From Herbidospora mongoliensis (GTDB lineage: Bacteria; Actinomycetota; Actinomycetes; Streptosporangiales; Streptosporangiaceae), in contig NZ_BBXD01000020.1 in the NCBI RefSeq assembly GCF_001570545.1, forward strand, positions 224,001-288,000: 64,000 nucleotides of DNA. The letters are read 5' to 3'. The position numbers were made by a program, and so were the translations under genes. The notes under the pieces were generated by a model that saw only the letters and a list, made by a program, of their open reading frames with translations, did not search any database and was not told the origin of the DNA. Below, one piece after another: positions 38,304 through 49,122 of the stretch (position 1 is its first letter; the number at the start of each line of letters is the position of its first letter).

Positions 38304-39383
38304 TTGCGCGGCGAGAACACCCATACACGGGTCGCCGACCCGTCGAGTGTGATCGCCATTGACGCCCTTCCTGACGGCGTCGTCGTGGTCGACGGCGAAG
38401 GTGTCGTGATGGCCGTGAACAAGGCGGCCGAACGCCTGACCGGTCTTCATCGCAAGACCTCACCCGGGCGTCACGTCGGCGATGTGCTGCCCTTGCGTGA
38501 CACCGAGGGGCGCGACTGGTGGAAGTGGCTCGACCCACGGGGCGGGCTGTGCATCCGTTCGCGCCAGGTCGAACTTCCCCTGCAACTCGACGGGCGTGAC
38601 CTGCTGGTGACGGCGGCGTTCATGCGGGTGCCCGCACGGGCGGGCCGGGTGATCCGGGTGGTGATCACCCTGCGCGACGCGGCCGCCCGCCGCCGCCTGG
38701 AGCGGAGCCGGGCCGACCTCGTGTCGACCGTGGCCCACGAACTGCGGTCGCCGCTGACCAGCGTGAAGGGCTTCACCGCCACGCTGCTGGCCAAATGGGA
38801 CCGGTTCAACGACGCCCAGAAGCTCGTCATGCTGCAGACGGTCAACTCCGACGCCGACCGGGTGACGCGGCTGATCACCGAACTGCTCGACGTCTCGCGC
38901 ATCGAGTCGGGCCGGTTGGAGATCCGGCGGCAGGTCGTCGACATCCCCGCCCGGGTCCGGCGCATCGTCGCGGGTCGCGTGGCGGCGGGGGAGCCCGAAG
39001 ACCGGTTCTCGCTGACGGTCACGGGTGACCTGCCTGAGACGTGGCTTGACCAGGACAAAATGGATCAAATCCTTGGCAACCTGGTCGAAAACGCGGTGCG
39101 ACACGGCGGTGGGAAGGTGACAATCGTCGTAGAACCCGTGGAATGGGGAGTTGCCGTGTCCGTGCGCGACCAGGGCGAGGGTGTCGCACCCGAGATGGCC
39201 TCGCGCGTGTTCCGCCAGTTCTGGCGCGGCAACGACCGCCGCCGAGGCGGCACCGGCCTCGGCCTCTTCATCGTGAAGGGCCTCGTCGAGGCCCACGGCG
39301 GCACCGTCAGCGTCGAGCGCGCCCCCGGTGGCGGCGCCGAGTTCCGATTTATCGTGCCCACCGGGCAACCTGACTTCGCTTGA
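38304..39383 (+). CDS. PAS-containing sensor histidine kinase without neighbouring response regulator
   Basis: 359 residues: a PAS domain (IDALPDGVVVVDGEG ... AERLTG), a HisKA dimerisation domain with the phospho-acceptor H145 in VAHELRSPLTS, and a HATPase domain with N box LVENAVRHG, G1 VRDQGEGV and G2 GGTGLGLFI. No membrane segment or signal peptide is visible, so the kinase should sense a cytoplasmic signal. No response regulator gene is adjacent. The TTG at 38304 is chosen because GGAGGGG lies 4 nt upstream; the open frame extends to 38226. Confidence 0.85.
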   Translation: MRGENTHTRVADPSSVIAIDALPDGVVVVDGEGVVMAVNKAAERLTGLHRKTSPGRHVGDVLPLRDTEGRDWWKWLDPRGGLCIRSRQVELPLQLDGRDLLVTAAFMRVPARAGRVIRVVITLRDAAARRRLERSRADLVSTVAHELRSPLTSVKGFTATLLAKWDRFNDAQKLVMLQTVNSDADRVTRLITELLDVSRIESGRLEIRRQVVDIPARVRRIVAGRVAAGEPEDRFSLTVTGDLPETWLDQDKMDQILGNLVENAVRHGGGKVTIVVEPVEWGVAVSVRDQGEGVAPEMASRVFRQFWRGNDRRRGGTGLGLFIVKGLVEAHGGTVSVERAPGGGAEFRFIVPTGQPDFA

Positions 39384-39431
39384 TGGCGAGGCCACCCGGT
39401 GGGCGCCTCCCACCGATGGCCACCTCTGTGA

Positions 39432-40756
<1,325 letters not shown>

Positions 40757-40757
<1 letters not shown>

Positions 40758-43312
40758 TGAAGGTCCCGCTTTCGTGGCTGCGGGAGTACGTCGATCTCCC
40801 GCCGGTCACGGCCCATGAGATCGCCGACAAGCTCACCGCCGCCGGCCTCAAGCTCGAGGCCATCGCCTCCCACGGTCACGACCTGAAGAACGTCGTCGTG
40901 GGCCAGGTCATCGAGATCGAGGAGCTGATCGGCTTCAAGAAGCCGATCCGCCACTGCCTGGTCGACGTCGGCGAGGCCGAGCCGCGCGAGATCGTCTGCG
41001 GCGCGACCAACTTCGCCATCGGCGACGTGGTCCCCGTCGCGCTGCCCGGCGCGGTCCTGCCGGGCGGGTTCGAGATCGCCTCCCGCAAGACCTACGGCCG
41101 CCTGTCCGACGGCATGATCTGCTCCGAGGCCGAGCTCGGCATCGCCGAGTCGTCGCCCGGCATCCTGCTGCTCCCCGCCGACACCCCTCTCGGGGCCGAC
41201 GTCGTGGGGCTGCTGGGCCTGCGCGACGACGTGCTCGAACTGGAGATCACTCCCGACTGCGGCTACGCGCTGTCGATCCGCGGCGTGGCCCGCGAGGCGG
41301 CGACCGCGTTCGGCGTGCCGTTCCGCGACCCCGCCGCGCTGGAGCTCCCGGCGGCCGAGGGTGTCACCCACCCGGCCGAGATCGGCGACCCGACGGCGTG
41401 TGACCGGTTTGTCCTGCGGGCGGTCTCCGGCTTCGACCCGGCCGCCGAGTCTCCGCTGTGGATGCGGGTGCGGCTCACGCGCGCGGGCATGCGTCCCGTC
41501 TCGCTGGCCGTCGACGTCACCAACTACGTGATGCTGGAGCTCGGCCAGCCCCTCCACGCCTTCGACAGGAACACTATCCAGGGCGGCATCGTGGTGCGCC
41601 GCGCCCAGCCGGGCGAGCGTCTGGAGACCCTCGACCACGTCACCCGTGAGCTGGCCGAAGACGACATCCTGATCACCGACGACTCGGGCGTGATCGGCCT
41701 CGCCGGCACCATGGGCGGCCTGTCGACCGAGATCTCCGCGTCGACCACCGACATCGTCATCGAGGCCGCCCACTTCTCCGCCACCGGCGTCGCCCGCATG
41801 TCGCGGCGGCACAACCTGGTGTCGGAGGCGTCCAAGCGCTTCGAGCGCGGCGTCGACCGCGAGCTGCCGCTGGCCGCGTCGTGGCGCGCCGTCCAGTTGC
41901 TGACCGAACTGGGCGACGGTGTCGCCGAGCCCGGTGTCACTCACGCGCAGGCCGACGTGGCCCCGGTGTCGATCACCATCCCGTCGGGCCACCCGGCGCG
42001 GGTCGCCGGTGTGCCCTACTCGCGCGAGACCGTGGTCACCCGCCTGGAGCAGATCGGCTGCCGCGTCGTCGACGGCGTGGTGGAGGCTTTTTCCGAGGGC
42101 GGTCGAGGTGTGGCGGCCACGGGTGTGGTGACCAGCGGCGACCTGGCCGCGAAGCTGGCCGTGACCGGCGACGACCCGATCACGGTCTACCCGCCGAGCT
42201 GGCGCCCCGACCTGACCGACCCCAACGACCTGGCCGAAGAGGTCATCCGGCTGGAGGGCTACGACGAGCTGCCCTCCGTGCTGCCGGGCGCCCCCGCTGG
42301 CGCGGGTCTGACGGAGACGCAGCGTCTGCGCCGCCGTGTCGGTCGGGTCCTGGCCGTGACGGGCTACGTCGAGGTGCTGTCCTACCCCTTCATCGGCGCC
42401 CGCGACCTCGACAACCTGCAGCTGACCGCCGACGACGCCCGGCGCCGGGCGACCCGGCTGGTCAACCCGCTCAGCGAAGACGAACCGTACATGCGGACGA
42501 CGCTGCTGCCCGGCCTGCTGAAGACCCTGGTCCGCAACGTGGGCCGCGGCTTCACCGACGTGGCGCTGTTCGAGACCGGCCTGGTCTACCGCCCCCGCCC
42601 CGACGCCCCCGACACCGCGCCGATCCTGACGGTGGAACGCCGCCCGACCGACGAGGAGCTGGCCCTGTTCACGGCCGCGCTCCCCGAGCAGCCGGTCCGC
42701 GTCGCCGCCGTCCTGGCCGGCGAGTTCGAGCGGTCGGGTTGGTGGGGCCAGGGCCGCGCCGCGACCTGGTCCGACGCGATCGAGGCCGCCCGCGCGGTCG
42801 CGGGGGAGGCAGGGGTGTCGCTCGACATCCGCGCCGACCAGCACGAACCGTGGCACCCCGGTCGCTGCGCCGCCCTCTACGTGGGCGACGTGCTCGTCGG
42901 GCACGCCGGTGAACTGCACCCGCGCGTCGTGGAGGCCTACGGCCTGCCCAAGCGCACGGCGGCGATGGAACTGGAACTGTCCCGGCTCGCCGCCCCGGCC
43001 CCGGCCCAGACCCGGTCGATCTCCGCCTACCCGGTGGCGACCCAGGACGTCGCGCTGATCGTCCCGGCCGACACGCCGGTGGCCTCGGTGGAGGCCGCGC
43101 TGCGCGACGGCGCCGGCGACCTGCTGGAGTCGGTGCGCCTGTTCGACGTCTATGAGGGGGCGCAGGCGGGCGAGGGGAACAAGTCCCTCGCCTACACGCT
43201 GCGCTTCCGCGCCGCCGACCGGACCCTGACGGCCGAGGAGATCGCGGCCGCCCGCGACGCCGCCGTGGAAACGGCCGCGGCGCGGGTCGGGGCTCGCCTG
43301 CGCGGGGTGTGA
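40757..43312 (+). CDS. pheT: Phenylalanyl-tRNA synthetase beta subunit
   Basis: 851 residues. The start [15 protein letters not shown], the tRNA-binding EMAP-like domain (residues about 40-150, [18 protein letters not shown]), the B3/B4 editing domain, B5, the catalytic-like core ([12 protein letters not shown]) and the C-terminal FDX-ACB anticodon domain ([17 protein letters not shown]) are all visible. With PheS it forms the alpha2-beta2 enzyme. The ATG is in a TGATG junction with pheS; a perfect terminator follows. Confidence 0.96.
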
Positions 43313-43325
43313 AACCTGCACTGAA

Positions 43326-43357
43326 AAAGGGGCGCCGGGTACTCCCGGCGCCCCTTT
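43326..43357 (+). terminator. Terminator of pheST
   Basis: AAAGGGGCGCCGGG-TACT-CCCGGCGCCCCTTT is a perfect 14-bp stem, 13 nt after the pheT stop, followed by CTCG. The A/T ends supply a short U-run. The rest of the gap to the next gene (43358-43596) contains an A/T-richer stretch (43479-43510) that may hold a promoter, but no hexamer pair stands out. Confidence 0.8.
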
Positions 43358-43596
43358 CTCGTCCGGCAGCGGAGTTGGGAAGGGGGGCTATCCATCGCCT
43401 GGCTTCTCGCCCTGTCAGGCAAAAGGACTCATTCTCCGGTCCCGCCCGGAAGAACTTCGGGTGCCGGACCTCGCTGCGTTTGTAAGTAGAGGAACAAAAC
43501 AAATCCCCAGAGGTAGAGGTGTTTTCCACAGGAGGGTGGGAGCGCTCTGTAGGCGACGCGTCACCGGCCTACTATGGCTCGGCCTAGGGGAGGCAG

Positions 43597-45384
43597 GTGA
43601 TTGTCGTGTCCGGAGACGGGCTGGTCGGCAGGGACGCCGATGTCGAGGGGATCGAGAAGGCTTTTCTGCGCACCCGTCTGGTCACGCTGACCGGGCCTCC
43701 CGGTGCCGGGAAAACCGCGCTGGCCAGGGTCGTCGCGGCGAAACGGGGCGCCCATGTGGTCGACGCCGACGCGGGGCCCTCGGCTCTGGCCGAGATCGGG
43801 CTGATGGCTGGCGACGGGTTCCTCGTCGTCGACGGGTGTGACCGGGTGCTGGAGTTGCTGGTGCCCTACATCGGGGTGATGCTGCAGCGCCGGCCGGGGC
43901 TCGCGATCCTGGCGACCTGCCGTCAGTCGCTGGCGCTCCCGGGGGAGCGGGTGGTCGCGCTGCGCGAACTGGAACCCGAGCACCGCGTCGAGCTGCTCGC
44001 CCGGCTCGGCGTGACGGCGCCACCGGAGATGATGCGCAGGGTCGACGGTCTGCCGCTGACCCTGGTGCTGCTCGCGGCGGCGCTGAAACGCGGCGAGACC
44101 GACGGGCCGCTGCTCGATCTGCTCTGGGATCCCGAGCACGACGGCCCGTTCCGGCATGCGGCGATGCGCACCGCGATCGGCTGGAGCCACGAGCAGTGCA
44201 CCCCCGAGGAGCGTCTCGTCTGGGCCCGCACCTCGGTGTTCGCCGACGGGTTCGATCTGGAGGCCGCGCAGGCCGTCTGCGGTGACGACGACGTGACCCC
44301 GGCCGTCGCCGCGCTGGTCGACAAGTCTCTCGTGGTGCGGTCGGAGACCCGTGGGGTGGTGCGGTTCCATCTCCCCGCCACCGTCCGCGAGTTCGGCGCC
44401 GAATGGCTCGGCAGAGCGGGCGAGCGAGAGGCCACCGAAGACCGTCACTTTCGCCACTACCGGACCCTGGCCCGGCAGGCCGAAGCCGAGTGGCAGGGCG
44501 GGCAACTGCGCTGGTACCGGCGGATGCGCCTGGAACGCGGTAACTTGATCAAGGCCCTCGACTCCCGGCTCACCGATCCTCACGGAGCCGACGACGCCCA
44601 GGATCTCGCCGGCACTCTGTGGTTCCTGTGGGCCTGCTGCGGCCTCCAGCGGGAGGGCGCCGACCAGCTCGCCCGCGTCCGGGCGGCGGGCGGCTCCCCG
44701 GGCCCGGAACGGGACAAAGCGCTATGGACCGCCGCCTGGCTCCACGCCGCCCTCGGCGACCCCGACGCCGCCGAAGAGGCCCTCTATTCCTGTACGAACC
44801 AGGGCCCGGCCCGCCTGACCCAGGTCTCCGCGTGGGTGGCCGCCCAGCGCGGCGCCTACCCCGAAGCGCTGCGGCTGATCCGAGACGCCCGTGAGGGGCA
44901 CCGCAGAGACGCCGACCTGTTCCCGGGCTTCCTGCCGAGCTACACCGTCATCGTCACGACGCTGCTGCGGATGGGCGACCTGACCGGAGCGGTGACCGTG
45001 CTCCGCGAGGGCCGCGACCTCTGCGTGGCGACCGGCGAGATCTGGACCCGCTCCCACCTCGACCACCTGCTCGCCCAGGCCGAACTCCTGCGTGGCGATC
45101 CGCCGGCCGCCCTGACGTCGGCCCGCGGCGCCCTGACGGTCGCCCGCCAGTTCGGCGACACGGCCGCGCTGGCCGCCGGGGTGGAACTGGTGGGTGTGCT
45201 GACCCGGAACAGCGCCCTGATGGCAGCCGCCGACCAGGCCTGGGCGGGGATGGACGGCCTGCGATCACCCGTACTGGCCGAGATCAGAGACCGCCGGCCC
45301 GCGATCACGCCGGAGCCGGGCCTCGGATTCGACGACGCGGTGGCGCTGGCCCTCGACGATTCATGGGGAGGGGAGGCCTGGTGA
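43597..45384 (+). CDS. STAND/NB-ARC-type ATPase without DNA-binding domain (first of pair)
   Basis: 595 residues, like the ATPase half of LuxR/SARP-type regulators (predicted ATPase COG3903). Walker A is GPPGAGKT (33-40), Walker B FLVVDGCD (about 70-77), and the GLPL-like motif VDGLPLTLVLLA follows; then a winged-helix block (GWSHEQCTPEERLVWAR) and a C-terminal TPR-like region. No HTH, SARP, kinase or nuclease domain is visible at either end. The P-loop side is compact: the region between Walker A and B is shorter than in the neighbour. GTG 43597 follows GGGGAGG. Its stop overlaps the GTG of a paralogue, so the two are translationally coupled. Confidence 0.78.
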   Translation: MIVVSGDGLVGRDADVEGIEKAFLRTRLVTLTGPPGAGKTALARVVAAKRGAHVVDADAGPSALAEIGLMAGDGFLVVDGCDRVLELLVPYIGVMLQRRPGLAILATCRQSLALPGERVVALRELEPEHRVELLARLGVTAPPEMMRRVDGLPLTLVLLAAALKRGETDGPLLDLLWDPEHDGPFRHAAMRTAIGWSHEQCTPEERLVWARTSVFADGFDLEAAQAVCGDDDVTPAVAALVDKSLVVRSETRGVVRFHLPATVREFGAEWLGRAGEREATEDRHFRHYRTLARQAEAEWQGGQLRWYRRMRLERGNLIKALDSRLTDPHGADDAQDLAGTLWFLWACCGLQREGADQLARVRAAGGSPGPERDKALWTAAWLHAALGDPDAAEEALYSCTNQGPARLTQVSAWVAAQRGAYPEALRLIRDAREGHRRDADLFPGFLPSYTVIVTTLLRMGDLTGAVTVLREGRDLCVATGEIWTRSHLDHLLAQAELLRGDPPAALTSARGALTVARQFGDTAALAAGVELVGVLTRNSALMAAADQAWAGMDGLRSPVLAEIRDRRPAITPEPGLGFDDAVALALDDSWGGEAW

Positions 45385-47414
45385 CCGTCAATCTGCCTGC
45401 TGAGACCAGCAGCTTCATCGGGCGCAAAGACGAACTCGACCGGCTGGCCGCGCTGCTGGCCGATTCCCGGCTGGTCACCGTGACCGGCCCACCGGGTGTC
45501 GGCAAGACCCGCATCGCGTTACGGGCCGCCGCCGACCGCGCCGCCGCCTACCCCGACGGGGCCTGGTTCGCCGAACTGTCCCCCGAACAGGACGCCAACC
45601 TCCTCGGCAGCGTCGTGGCCCGGTCGCTGGGCCTGCGGGAGCAGTCGACCCGCCCCTACGAGCGGGTGCTGGCCGAATACCTGGCCGGGAAGCGGCTGCT
45701 GCTCGTCCTGGACACCTGCGAACACCTGGTCGCCGTGTGCGCCACCCTCGTCGACGGCCTGCTGGCCGCGGCGCCGGGGCTGCAGGTACTGACGACCAGC
45801 AGGGTTCCGCTCGACGTGCCGTCCGAGAAACTCCTGGAAGTGGCGCCCTTCGCCCGGCCAGAACCCGAATCGGACGACCTGCTCGGCTACGACGCGGTCC
45901 GCCTCTTCGTCGAGCGGGCCCGCGACCGGGTGCCGGGCTGGCAGGCCGGGGAGACCGCGCTGATGGCGGTCGGACGCCTGTGCCGCCGCCTCGACGGCAT
46001 CCCCCTCGGCATCGAACTCGCCGCGGGCCACCTCCACGCCCTGTCGGCCGAAGAACTGGCCGACCGCCTGACCGACCCCTTCGACCTGCTGACGGCCGGA
46101 TACCGGGGCGGCCCCGCGCGGCACCGCAGTTTCCGGACCGCCGTCGGCTGGAGCCACGAGCTCTGCACCCCGCAGGAGCGCCTGCTCTGGGCCCGGCTGT
46201 CGGTGTTCGCCGGGTCGTTCCACGAACAGACCGCGCAGGCCGTGTGCGCCGACGACCGGCTGCCGGAAGTGGCCCCCGTGCTGGCCGAACTGGTCCGCAA
46301 GTCGATCGTCACCCGCACCGGCGACCGGCACCGCCTGCTCGACGGCATCCGCGAATACGGCCACGACTGGCTACGCGAACTGGGCGAGGAGCGCATGATG
46401 CGCACCTCCCACCTGGCCCACTTCCGGGCGATGGCCGAGCGCCTCGACCGGGAGTGGTACGGCCCGAACCAGATCGAATGGGCCGACTGGGCCGACGCGG
46501 AACTGGCCGAGATCCGCCTCGCCCTCGACCACGGCATCAGCCACGGCGGCACCGCCTGCCTCGACCTGGTGTCGTCGTGCTGGATCATCTGGGGCGCCCT
46601 CGGCCAGATGCGCGAAGGCCGCTACTTCGTCGAACGCGCCCTGGCCGCCGGCCCGCGCGAGGGTTCGTCGTACGCACGGGCGCTGTGGGTGCTCGGCTGG
46701 ATCACCGTCTTCCAGGGCGACATGGCCCTGGCCGAACGCAGCTCCCAGCAGGCCCTCGCCGAGGCCCGCCGCATCGGCGACGAAGAGGCGATGGGCCACG
46801 CGCTGGTCCGGCTCGGTGGGGTGCGCCTGTTCAGTGGAGCGCCGCAGAAGGTCGAAGAGGTCATGTACGAGGCCCGCAAGCACCTCGCCGCCGCCGGTGC
46901 GGCGGAGACGATCGACGACCTGGTGATCGACGGCGGGCAGGCGATGGCCTTCATCTTCCTCGGAGATCTCGAACGGGCGTGGGGCGTGCTCCAGGACATG
47001 CACGCGAAGTCACGGAAGAAGGGCGAGATCTGGATGCGGGCGTTCGGCGACCTGTTCCGATCACAGCTCATGCTGGCCAGGGGAGACGTCGAAGGCGCCG
47101 ACACAGCCGGGCGCGAACTGCTCACGGTGAAGTGGCGGCTGGGCGACGTGCTCGGGGTCGCGATGGGCGCCGACCACCTGGCGACGGTGACCATGGCACG
47201 GGGAGACGCCCGGTCGGCGGCCTGGATGCACGGCGCGGCGGAGCGCCTGTGGCTGACCTTCGGCCTCACCGCGATGGGCTCGGACGAACTCGCCGCACCC
47301 CGCGTGGCCACCGCCGAGCGGGCCCGGCTGGTGCTGGGAGACGGAGGCTATGAGCGCGCTTTCGAGGAGGGGTTCGCGGCGTCGCTCGACGAGGTGCGGG
47401 AGCGGCTGTCCTGA
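45381..47414 (+). CDS. STAND/NB-ARC-type ATPase without DNA-binding domain (second of pair)
   Basis: 677 residues. The start NLPAETSSFIGRKDELDRL is the entry block of STAND ATPases linked to LuxR or SARP regulators. Walker A is GPPGVGKT (36-43), Walker B LLLVLDTCEH, sensor LTTSRVPLDV, then RLDGIPLGIELAA (GxP), a winged helix (GWSHELCTPQERLLWARLSVF) and a long TPR-like region (LAERSSQQALAEARRIGDEE and similar). The C-terminus lacks the LuxR HTH often found in this family. The gene overlaps the first ATPase gene by 4 bp. A signal-transduction role is likely, with the partner or ligand unknown. Confidence 0.8.
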   Translation: MTVNLPAETSSFIGRKDELDRLAALLADSRLVTVTGPPGVGKTRIALRAAADRAAAYPDGAWFAELSPEQDANLLGSVVARSLGLREQSTRPYERVLAEYLAGKRLLLVLDTCEHLVAVCATLVDGLLAAAPGLQVLTTSRVPLDVPSEKLLEVAPFARPEPESDDLLGYDAVRLFVERARDRVPGWQAGETALMAVGRLCRRLDGIPLGIELAAGHLHALSAEELADRLTDPFDLLTAGYRGGPARHRSFRTAVGWSHELCTPQERLLWARLSVFAGSFHEQTAQAVCADDRLPEVAPVLAELVRKSIVTRTGDRHRLLDGIREYGHDWLRELGEERMMRTSHLAHFRAMAERLDREWYGPNQIEWADWADAELAEIRLALDHGISHGGTACLDLVSSCWIIWGALGQMREGRYFVERALAAGPREGSSYARALWVLGWITVFQGDMALAERSSQQALAEARRIGDEEAMGHALVRLGGVRLFSGAPQKVEEVMYEARKHLAAAGAAETIDDLVIDGGQAMAFIFLGDLERAWGVLQDMHAKSRKKGEIWMRAFGDLFRSQLMLARGDVEGADTAGRELLTVKWRLGDVLGVAMGADHLATVTMARGDARSAAWMHGAAERLWLTFGLTAMGSDELAAPRVATAERARLVLGDGGYERAFEEGFAASLDEVRERLS

Positions 47415-47418
47415 AGGC

Positions 47419-47904
47419 TCAGAACGGAAAGGAATGGCCGGCCAGCACGGCATCCATTCCGGCCGCCCAGAGGACCGATTTCGCGTACGCCTCCTCCAAC
47501 GACCCCAGCCCCGAATCGCCGCCGTCTTCGAGACGAATGCGACCGTCGGGAAACATGTGAGCCCCGGTGAACCCGTCGAGTTTCGGCGCCATGAGACTCA
47601 CCTGATAATCACGCCCTTCGAGAAAGGCGAAAAGCGTATACGCCCTGCCCCGGCCGGTCTGAATGGAATACATCCATCCACGGGAGCCCGCCCGATCGAC
47701 GAAAACCGTGTTTCTGGGCATGTGCGAACCCGCGTACCCGGCGTCGTCCTCCGGGCCGTCCGTCGCGAAAGCGCCGAGCTTGACCCGGGAAACAGGCTGA
47801 TCAGCGGGCATTTCTCCCGTGAAGATCTCCCCCTCCCGCCCCACCGCGATCTCCCCTGAGCGCCGGGCGTCGTGAATGATCTCCTGGAGTGGCACGAGAT
47901 TCAT
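47419..47904 (-). CDS. Uncharacterised protein divergent from an XRE regulator
   Basis: 161 residues, no signal peptide or membrane segment, no domain I recognise. It has a Trp/Tyr-containing beta-rich middle (SRGWMYSIQTGRGRAYTLFAF) and an acidic C-terminal third. The ATG at 47904 has GGAGG at a normal distance. The stop lies 4 nt from the convergent stop of the second ATPase. It is divergent from the XRE gene; a 23-bp inverted repeat lies between the two starts. Confidence 0.6.
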   Translation of the reverse strand: MNLVPLQEIIHDARRSGEIAVGREGEIFTGEMPADQPVSRVKLGAFATDGPEDDAGYAGSHMPRNTVFVDRAGSRGWMYSIQTGRGRAYTLFAFLEGRDYQVSLMAPKLDGFTGAHMFPDGRIRLEDGGDSGLGSLEEAYAKSVLWAAGMDAVLAGHSFPF

Positions 47905-47936
47905 CTGGCCTCCGTTTGGGGATTTCTGTCACCCTT

Positions 47937-47959
47937 GACTTGAGTTTGCCGGTCAAGTC
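47937..47959. promoter_or_regulatory. Inverted repeat in a divergent intergenic region, candidate operator
   Basis: GACTTGA and TCAAGTC are perfect 7-bp inverted repeats separated by 9 nt, in the 117-nt region between the uncharacterised minus-strand gene and the XRE-family gene. Position and symmetry suit a dimeric HTH repressor acting on one or both promoters. No experimental family consensus is claimed. Confidence 0.45.
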
Positions 47960-48021
47960 GAGGACGTGGCCGGGTTGCCAGGTTGACTCCCGACGAATGG
48001 GCAACCCGCGAAGGGGGTGCG

Positions 48022-49122
48022 ATGACCTTCGGCGAGAAACTGCGCGTCTACCGGAACGGCGCGGGAAAATCGCTGAACGTCCTGGCGAAGGAGTCGAGCT
48101 GCTCCAAGTCCTACCTGAGCCGCCTCGAATCAGGGGAACGCCGCCCGAGCCCCGAAGTCGCCGGCCATCTCGACACCGTGCTGGGCGCGGGAGGCGCGCT
48201 GAAAGCCGCCGCCAGAGCCGACCGGCAGCCGACCACCAGCCTGATCGTCGTCACCGACCCGGCGGTCGACGAGGCGGCGTACAGCGACGCCCTGCTCCGC
48301 CTGCGGGAACTCGGCCGCCGTCATTCGGCTCGGATGGTCCTCAACATGGTCCGCGGCACCGTCGCCAACCTCGACGACGACGGCGTGGCGGCGGTGACCA
48401 GGGTGGCGGCCCACCTGACGGAATACGCCAGCTGGATGGCCCAGGAGTCCGGCGACACCGCCGAGGCCCTCCACCTCATCAAGGCCACGGAGGTCCTGGC
48501 CCGCCGGGGCGGCGCCCGTGACCTGCGGGCCTACGCGCTGGTACGCCGCGCCGAACTCCTCCTGGCCGACCCCCGCCAGGCCGCGGCACTGGCCGCCGAG
48601 GTCCGAGGCCACCGCGGCGTCACCTCTCGGATACGTGGCCTGGCCGCCCTGACCGAGGCGAAGGCGCTGGCGCTGACCGCCCCCGCCCGCGCCGTCGAAG
48701 CCGCTCTGGACGCGGGAGCCACCCTGCTGTCCCGGCCGGGCGACGACCCCGGCCCCTTCTCGGTCGGCCCGTCCACGATCGCCGACGAGGCGGCCGCCAC
48801 CAGCGGCTGGACCATGTTCGACCTGGGCCGCGCCACCGACGCGGTCACCCAGCTCAGCGCCGCGATCGACGGCTCCCCATCCGACGGTCACCGCGCCCGC
48901 GGCCTCCTCGGCGCGCGCCTGGCCCGGGCCCACCTCGACCTGGGCGACCTCGAACAGGCCGGAGCGGTGGTCCGGGCCAGCCTGGACATGGCCAGACGCA
49001 GCGGTTCGGCCTCCACCCTCGCGGAACTCCGCCTGTTCGGCCAGGACCTCCGCCGCTGGCCGGGCAACCCCCTGGCAGAGGGCCTGCGAGCGGAGGTCGC
49101 CACCGGTCTCACGGTCCGCTGA
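48022..49122 (+). CDS. XRE-family HTH regulator with TPR-like C-terminal domain
   Basis: 366 residues. The N-terminal HTH (FGEKLRVYRNGAGKSLNVLA ... SCSKSYLSRLESGERRPS, about residues 3-45) is the Xre/Cro type. The rest is Ala/Leu-rich and helical, resembling the TPR-like sensor part of peptide- or metabolite-responsive regulators common in actinomycetes. ATG 48022 follows GAAGGGGG; the frame is open back to 47983. Its last 14 bp overlap the end of the convergent RyR-domain gene. Confidence 0.8.
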   Translation: MTFGEKLRVYRNGAGKSLNVLAKESSCSKSYLSRLESGERRPSPEVAGHLDTVLGAGGALKAAARADRQPTTSLIVVTDPAVDEAAYSDALLRLRELGRRHSARMVLNMVRGTVANLDDDGVAAVTRVAAHLTEYASWMAQESGDTAEALHLIKATEVLARRGGARDLRAYALVRRAELLLADPRQAAALAAEVRGHRGVTSRIRGLAALTEAKALALTAPARAVEAALDAGATLLSRPGDDPGPFSVGPSTIADEAAATSGWTMFDLGRATDAVTQLSAAIDGSPSDGHRARGLLGARLARAHLDLGDLEQAGAVVRASLDMARRSGSASTLAELRLFGQDLRRWPGNPLAEGLRAEVATGLTVR

